Shown here: positions 5,846-9,466 of the stretch, in pieces | Position numbering within the stretch: position 1 is the first letter of the stretch | Layout: every line of letters starts with the position of its first letter | Assembly: GCA_012512335.1 (NCBI GenBank) | Contig: JAAZEK010000014.1 | Span: 1 to 9,466 of the forward strand | DNA from: Clostridiales bacterium | GTDB lineage: Bacteria > Bacillota > Clostridia > Caldicoprobacterales > DTU083 | Direction: 5' to 3' | DNA length: 9,466 nucleotides | Program-made: the position numbers and the translations under genes | The notes under the pieces: generated by a model | The model's database searches: none | What the model saw: the letters and a program-made list of their open reading frames with translations, nothing else | What the model was told of the DNA's origin: nothing

Positions 5846-6592
5846 TCATAGCAGTTCATCATAATAAACTTCTTCTAGGAACAAACCATTAGCAGGAGCA
5901 GTTGCGCCCACTTTTTCTCTCTTCCTGTAAGCTATAATATCCGGAATTACATTGGCAGAAATCTTTCCCTTCCCCACATCTATCAAGGTTCCTGCCATAA
6001 TCCTAACCATATTATAAAGAAAGCCGTTTCCTGTGACTGTAAAATGCAGAAGGCTTCCGTCCTGAATCAACTTAGACTCATATATGGTACGGACTGTTGA
6101 CTTAACAGGAGAACCAGTTGCCATAAACCCCGCGTAATCATGAGTGCCTTCAAATATTTTTGCTGCTTCCTTCATGGCTTGTATATCCAGAGGTGAGCTA
6201 ACATGGTGTAAGTATTGCCGGTCTATTGCTGTGCCGTGAGTGTTGTTTATAATAGAATACCGATATTTCTTTCCAGTAGCAGAGAAACGAGCATGGAAGT
6301 CCATTGGAACTTCTTTAGAACAGTTGATACGTATATCACTAGGTAACATAGAATTTAGTGCATAACTGTATCTTTCAGGTGGAATAGTTGAACTGGTCTT
6401 AAAATTCGATACTTGACCTCTTGCATGAACTCCACTATCTGTCCGCCCCGATCCAATCACATTAACAGGCTCGCCACAAAGCTTTTCTAATGATTCCTCA
6501 AGTTTCTGCTGAACTGTCATAGCGTTTTTCTGCCTTTGCCACCCAGCATAACTGGATCCATCATACTCTATAGTGAGCTTGATATTCCTCAT
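5846..6592 (-). CDS. truA: tRNA pseudouridine(38-40) synthase
   Basis: TruA converts uridines 38, 39 and 40 in the anticodon stem-loop of many tRNAs to pseudouridine. The protein has the N-terminal IEYDGSSYAGWQRQ and the catalytic motif GRTDSGVHARGQV with nucleophile Asp52. It also has the C-terminal FLYNMVRIMAGTL element, which follows the family's second RNA-binding lobe. Its 248 residues are a normal length. The frame can be extended to a GTG at 6602-6604 directly abutting the ecfT stop. I prefer the ATG at 6592 because AGGTGG (6601-6606) lies 8 bp upstream, and the MRNIKLTIEYDG start matches the family. Location directly after ecfT and before rplM is conserved in Firmicutes. Confidence 0.96.
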   Translation of the reverse strand: MRNIKLTIEYDGSSYAGWQRQKNAMTVQQKLEESLEKLCGEPVNVIGSGRTDSGVHARGQVSNFKTSSTIPPERYSYALNSMLPSDIRINCSKEVPMDFHARFSATGKKYRYSIINNTHGTAIDRQYLHHVSSPLDIQAMKEAAKIFEGTHDYAGFMATGSPVKSTVRTIYESKLIQDGSLLHFTVTGNGFLYNMVRIMAGTLIDVGKGKISANVIPDIIAYRKREKVGATAPANGLFLEEVYYDELL

Positions 6593-6600
6593 AGCTTTTG

Positions 6601-6606
6601 CCACCT
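6601..6606 (-). promoter_or_regulatory. Ribosome binding site that fixes the truA start
   Basis: The minus-strand AGGTGG overlaps the ecfT stop codon and the alternative GTG, and sits 8 bp before the ATG at 6592. Overlap with the ecfT stop implies translational coupling. Confidence 0.7.
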
Positions 6607-7405
6607 ATAAGTATGTGTTCAAAAGGACCGCTGCTATCAACAGCGCTGTTATTCCAAATGCAACAATATCCAAGTGACCCATAGTAAAGATTTTCATGCG
6701 GGTTCTACTGTCTCCACCACGATAGCAACGAGCTTCCATAGCCATGGCCAAATCATCTGCACGACGGAAAGCACTGACAAATAAAGGGACCAATAAGGGA
6801 ATAAGTGACTTGGCTCTCTGTATTAAATTACCACTTTCAAAGTCAGCTCCTCTTGCCATTTGCGCCTTCATTATCTTATCGGTCTCTTCCAATAAGGTAG
6901 GAATAAAACGAAGAGCAATGGTCATCATCATTGCCAGCTCATGTGATGGAAATCTAATGACTTTCAAAGGCTTGAGCAACATCTCTATGCCGTCTGTTAA
7001 GGCTATTGGAGAAGTAGTTAAGGTGAGAATTGAAGTACCAGTAACTAGGAATAGCAAACGCAATACCATAAATGTTGCCTGGTGCAGACCTTCTCTAGTA
7101 ATGCGCAAAAACCAGAAGCTAAACAGGGTTGTTTCCCCCTGCGTAAAAAAGACATTTATAAAAAATGTAAGGAGTATAATAAACAGAAGAGGCTTTAGAC
7201 CCTTTAATATGTATTTTATAGGTATTTTTGATAGAAATATTGTAAGTGCCATAAAGGCTATAATAAATAAATAACCAGTATAATAGCGAACAAAAAATAT
7301 AATAATGATGAACAGGAAAGTAATTACCAGCTTAGTTCTAGGGTCCAGCCTATGGACGGGAGAATCCGACGGATAATATTGACCTATAGTAATATCCTTA
7401 AGCAT
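6605..7405 (-). CDS. ecfT: ECF transporter transmembrane (T) subunit
   Basis: EcfT is the membrane scaffold that couples the two EcfA ATPases to exchangeable substrate-binding S subunits in group II energy-coupling-factor importers for vitamins and related micronutrients. The 266-residue protein has hydrophobic segments at about 25-39, 43-57, 71-87, 112-130 and 246-263. It has the two diagnostic coupling-helix triplets, ARG (184-186, in AQMARGADF) and ARC (225-227, in AMEARCYRGG), which dock into the ATPases. Its start overlaps the end of ecfA2 by 8 bp. The ribosome binding site GGAGGGGGGG is made from the last ecfA2 codons. No S subunit is encoded in the window, so this is a shared module that must partner with S genes elsewhere. 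Confidence 0.95.
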   Translation of the reverse strand: MLKDITIGQYYPSDSPVHRLDPRTKLVITFLFIIIIFFVRYYTGYLFIIAFMALTIFLSKIPIKYILKGLKPLLFIILLTFFINVFFTQGETTLFSFWFLRITREGLHQATFMVLRLLFLVTGTSILTLTTSPIALTDGIEMLLKPLKVIRFPSHELAMMMTIALRFIPTLLEETDKIMKAQMARGADFESGNLIQRAKSLIPLLVPLFVSAFRRADDLAMAMEARCYRGGDSRTRMKIFTMGHLDIVAFGITALLIAAVLLNTYL

Positions 7406-8264
7406 GATGGGGCCCCCCCTCCAAAATCTCTTTCAAAACATTCTTTGCCTGGTTAACTGTATAAATATCAGTTGGTACATCAAGTCCTTTATCTCGCAGA
7501 GCTAGCATCAGATTGGTAATTTGCGGGACATCAAGCCCCATTTCCTTCAGCTCGCTGGAATGTGTAAATACTTCACTAGGTGTGCCAGTTAAAGCCACAC
7601 TTCCTTGATTCATTACGATAATTCTATCTACTAGTCTGGCAACATCTTCCATACTATGAGACACCAAAATAATCGTATATCCTTTCTCACGATGAAGGGC
7701 AGATATCTCTCCAAATATTTCATCTCGGCCTCTAGGGTCAAGTCCTGCTGTAGGTTCATCAAGAATCAGTATATCCGGCCTCATAGCCAATACCCCTGCT
7801 ATGGCAACTCTACGTCGTTGACCGCCACTTAGTTCAAAGGGGGATCTATCCTTAATTTCATCAAAAGGAAGACCAACCAATTGCACTGATTCCAATACCC
7901 GGGCATCGATTTCCTCTTGAGATAAACCCAGATTTTTCGGACCGAAGGCAATATCTAGAGCTACTGTCTCTTCAAAAAGTTGATGTTCAGGATACTGAAA
8001 TACCAAACCTACTTGTTGGCGTAGTTCTCTTAGATTCTTACTGTCCTTGTGAATACGAATTTCGTTTACTATCACTGTACCCTCAGTAGGTCTCAGTAAA
8101 CCGTTCATATGTTGAATCAATGTAGATTTACCAGATCCAGTATGTCCAATTAAGCCAACAAACTCTCCATCTTTAATCTCAAGATTTACATTTAATATGG
8201 CTGTAGCCTCAAAAGGCCCTCCCTCCATATAAGTATGGGAGACATTCTCCATTTTTATGGGCAT
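7398..8264 (-). CDS. ecfA2: ECF transporter ATPase subunit A2
   Basis: This is the second ABC-type ATPase of the energy-coupling-factor module and acts on the cytoplasmic face of the membrane with EcfA1 and EcfT. The 288 residues carry Walker A GHTGSGKST (40-48), a Q-loop at FQYPEHQ (Gln90), the signature LSGGQRRR (145-152), Walker B ILILDEPTAGLD (to D176) and the switch His203. FQYPEHQLFEETVALDIAFGP is characteristic of EcfA2, whereas EcfA1 has FQNPDNQ. The start overlaps the ecfA1 end by 10 bp and has only a weak GGTGA site about 8 bp upstream, so translation probably depends on coupling to ecfA1. The gene ends in a G7C4 tract that doubles as the ecfT ribosome binding site. Confidence 0.95.
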   Translation of the reverse strand: MPIKMENVSHTYMEGGPFEATAILNVNLEIKDGEFVGLIGHTGSGKSTLIQHMNGLLRPTEGTVIVNEIRIHKDSKNLRELRQQVGLVFQYPEHQLFEETVALDIAFGPKNLGLSQEEIDARVLESVQLVGLPFDEIKDRSPFELSGGQRRRVAIAGVLAMRPDILILDEPTAGLDPRGRDEIFGEISALHREKGYTIILVSHSMEDVARLVDRIIVMNQGSVALTGTPSEVFTHSSELKEMGLDVPQITNLMLALRDKGLDVPTDIYTVNQAKNVLKEILEGGPHHA

Positions 8265-9088
8265 AATATGTTCACCATCTCTTCTATACTTAATGGGTCT
8301 CCTGGTATGGAAAAGCCCTCTTTATTTAGCTCAAAGCTCAGCTCTACAATTTGAGGTACATCCAAGCCTATTTCCTTTAGTGTGGTCACTTGCTTAAATA
8401 TCTCCCTTGGAGGCCCGTCCAATACAATTTTTCCTTCCTCCATTACTATTACCCGATCAGCCTTAATGGCTTCTATCATATAGTGAGTGATATGGATTAT
8501 GGTAATCTCTTCTTCTTTGTTGAGATAATGAACAGTGTCCATAACTTCCTTACGTCCAGAGGGATCTAGCATGGCAGTAGGTTCATCTAAAATAATGATT
8601 TCGGGACGCATAGCAATAACACCAGCTATAGCTACACGTTGTTTCTGGCCACCAGATAGATAATGAGGAGCTGTTTTTGCAAATTTCGACATGCCCACTA
8701 CATTTAAAGCACTATCGACCCGCTGCCGAATCTCAGAAGATGGTATAGAGAGGTTTTCTGGTCCAAAGGCTACGTCTTCTTCAACAATTGTAGCTACCAT
8801 CTGATTATCGGGATTTTGAAACACCATACCAGCCACCTGGCGAATATCCCAAACCTTGTCATCGTCTTTAGTGTTCATGCCCTTCACAATTACATCACCA
8901 GAACCAGGGTGAAGAAGTGCATTGAAATGCTTTGCCAATGTGGATTTACCTGAGCCATTATGTCCGATAATAGCAACAAATTCCCCTTTATTAATATCGA
9001 GGGATACATTATTTAATGCTGTCGTTAGTTCGCCCTCGTGGCCGCTATATTCGAAATTTACATTCTTTACTTGAATTATGGGTTCCAT
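8255..9088 (-). CDS. ecfA1: ECF transporter ATPase subunit A1
   Basis: This first ABC ATPase of the energy-coupling-factor module pairs with EcfA2 to power uptake through EcfT. The 277 residues carry Walker A GHNGSGKST (42-50), a Q-loop in FQNPDNQ (Gln91), the signature LSGGQKQR (144-151), Walker B IIILDEPTAMLD (to D175) and the switch His202. The C-terminal region after residue 210 (KIVLDGPPREIF, then LKEIGLDVPQIVEL) is the usual EcfA extension, and a near copy of it is present in EcfA2. The ATG at 9088 has AGGAGAGGA upstream at about 12-bp spacing, somewhat long. The gene heads the ecfA1-ecfA2-ecfT-truA operon and has its own promoter at 9165-9193. Confidence 0.95.
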   Translation of the reverse strand: MEPIIQVKNVNFEYSGHEGELTTALNNVSLDINKGEFVAIIGHNGSGKSTLAKHFNALLHPGSGDVIVKGMNTKDDDKVWDIRQVAGMVFQNPDNQMVATIVEEDVAFGPENLSIPSSEIRQRVDSALNVVGMSKFAKTAPHYLSGGQKQRVAIAGVIAMRPEIIILDEPTAMLDPSGRKEVMDTVHYLNKEEEITIIHITHYMIEAIKADRVIVMEEGKIVLDGPPREIFKQVTTLKEIGLDVPQIVELSFELNKEGFSIPGDPLSIEEMVNILCP

Positions 9089-9164
9089 ATTGGCTGCCGG
9101 TCCTCTCCTAATTACTTATTGATTACTTCCTGATCACCTATCATTTACCTTAAATTCATTTAAC

Positions 9165-9193
9165 ATCATACTCTTTATCTACAGATTTATCAA
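9165..9193 (-). promoter_or_regulatory. Sigma-A-like promoter of the ecfA1-ecfA2-ecfT-truA operon
   Basis: On the minus strand TTGATA (9188-9193) and TATGAT (9165-9170) are 17 bp apart, each one base from consensus. The predicted transcript would start near 9158, giving a leader of about 70 nt before ecfA1. The terminator-like hairpins upstream support an independent promoter here. Confidence 0.7.
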
Positions 9194-9302
9194 CAATTTC
9201 TGGCATTATTAAACCATATAAGATTTTCAGCTGAGATGAGCTCGAGCTTGATTCGTAATTGCAGAGCTACTGGAATATGTTTATTGCTTTATTTACTCAG
9301 TA

Positions 9303-9334
9303 AAAATGAAGCACGAGATCCGTCACGCTGCTTC
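9303..9334 (-). repeat. 32-bp hairpin repeat, copy 1 (terminator-like on the minus strand)
   Basis: This copy matches the one at 9351-9382 at 30 of 32 positions. On the minus strand it folds as GAAGCA/TGCTTC (6 bp), a bulged G, then CGTGA/TCTCG with one U-U mismatch, closed by a CGGA tetraloop. Five U follow (complement of 9302-9306). It may be an intrinsic terminator or a copy of a dispersed intergenic hairpin element. Confidence 0.7.
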
Positions 9335-9350
9335 GACATCTGCCTCGCCT

Positions 9351-9382
9351 AAAATGAGGCACGAGATCCGTCCCGCTGCTTC
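9351..9382 (-). repeat. 32-bp hairpin repeat, copy 2 (terminator-like on the minus strand)
   Basis: This is the partner of the copy at 9303-9334, differing at 9358 (G for A) and 9373 (C for A), with a period of 48 bp and a 16-bp spacer. On the minus strand the outer stem GAAGCA/TGCCTC has one A-C mismatch, while the inner stem CGGGA/TCTCG closes fully with a G-U pair around the same CGGA loop. Four U follow. Its 3' arm can alternatively pair with TGCCTC at 9341-9346 in the spacer. Confidence 0.7.
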
Positions 9383-9390
9383 CTTGAGAC

Positions 9391-9439
9391 AAAAAATATG
9401 GATTAAGCTGCAGGCGAAAAGTCCGCATGAACTTAATCC
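9391..9439 (-). terminator. Intrinsic terminator of an upstream minus-strand gene outside the window
   Basis: On the minus strand GGATTAAG and CTTAATCC (complements of 9432-9439 and 9400-9407) form an 8-bp perfect stem. Inner pairing of TGC-GG with CC-GCA (one bulged base) tightens it. It is followed after three bases by six U (complement of 9391-9396). It probably ends transcription of the gene to the right; in Firmicutes this is often rplQ, but that gene is not visible here. Confidence 0.7.
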
Positions 9440-9466
9440 GTTATTTCAAAAATCTTAGTTATACCA

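Larger units (their letters stand above)
9089..9466. other. Intergenic region upstream of ecfA1
   Basis: This 378-bp region has no credible coding sequence. From right to left it holds a terminator hairpin (9391-9439), two hairpin repeats (9351-9382, 9303-9334), two short palindromes (AGCTCGAGCT at 9239-9248 and TCAGCTGA at 9227-9234), the ecf promoter (9165-9193) and the ecfA1 ribosome binding site. I see no T-box or riboswitch hallmark. Confidence 0.65.

Noticed and set aside
6744..7274. 176-codon plus-strand ORF opposite ecfT
   Set aside because: It is long but fully antisense to a well-supported ecfT gene; its composition reflects the complement of hydrophobic codons and no motif is visible.
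9089..9300. T-box or vitamin riboswitch upstream of the ecf operon
   Set aside because: I looked for a T-box core or a known vitamin riboswitch hallmark and saw none; with a promoter near 9165 the leader is only about 70 nt, which is short for most riboswitches.
9236..9352. 38-codon plus-strand ORF in the right intergenic region
   Set aside because: There is no ribosome binding site, and it runs into the hairpin repeat whose structure explains the sequence better than coding does.
9303..9382. CRISPR array
   Set aside because: There are only two repeats, the spacer is 16 bp, the repeats carry terminator-like hairpins with U-runs, and no cas genes are present.
9433..9465. C-terminal end of an upstream minus-strand gene
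   Set aside because: One minus-strand frame is open for ten codons to a TAA at 9433-9435, but this is too short to support, and the stop would lie inside the terminator stem.

Overview
The window looks like part of the chromosome of a low-GC Gram-positive anaerobe, most likely a member of the Clostridia. The evidence is moderate AT richness, strong AGGAGG-type ribosome binding sites, sigma-A-like promoters, and the conserved Firmicutes gene order ecfA1-ecfA2-ecfT-truA-rplM-rpsI that normally follows the large ribosomal protein cluster. I cannot name the species from sequence alone.

Layout from left to right. (1) Positions 3-278, plus strand: the 3' end of a cyclophilin-type peptidyl-prolyl isomerase, followed by a clear intrinsic terminator at 348-392. 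(2) Positions 533-967, plus strand: a PerR/Fur-family metalloregulator with a recognisable promoter and a perfect 9-bp inverted repeat lying over its -10 box, which suggests autoregulation. (3) Minus strand: trxB (thioredoxin reductase, 3241-2321) then glmM (phosphoglucosamine mutase, 2305-959), 15 bp apart and probably one operon. The glmM 3' end overlaps the regulator's 3' end by 9 bp. (4) A 302-bp divergent intergenic region with several overlapping ATGTAA/TTACAT dyads. (5) Positions 3544-4929, plus strand: a membrane-anchored or exported PHP-domain metallohydrolase of unknown substrate. Its open frame runs through the rpsI terminator into antisense rpsI sequence. (6) Minus strand, read from right to left: ecfA1 (9088), ecfA2, ecfT, truA, then rplM-rpsI, ending in an intrinsic terminator at 4797-4826. 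ecfA1/ecfA2/ecfT overlap by 8-10 bp and truA follows immediately. rplM-rpsI has its own consensus promoter (5791-5819) and a structured leader. (7) Positions 9089-9466: a non-coding region with a good promoter for the ecf operon, preceded on the minus strand by one terminator hairpin and two near-identical 32-bp hairpin repeats at a 48-bp period, each followed by a short U-run.

Functionally, most genes are housekeeping: the energising module of an ECF vitamin transporter, tRNA pseudouridylation, two ribosomal proteins, thiol redox control and cell-wall precursor synthesis. The less ordinary parts are the PHP-domain protein between the ribosomal operon and trxB-glmM, the non-coding dyads, and the duplicated hairpins at the right end. 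I see no mobile element, CRISPR array, tRNA or rRNA, and no convincing evidence of a wholly new multi-gene system.
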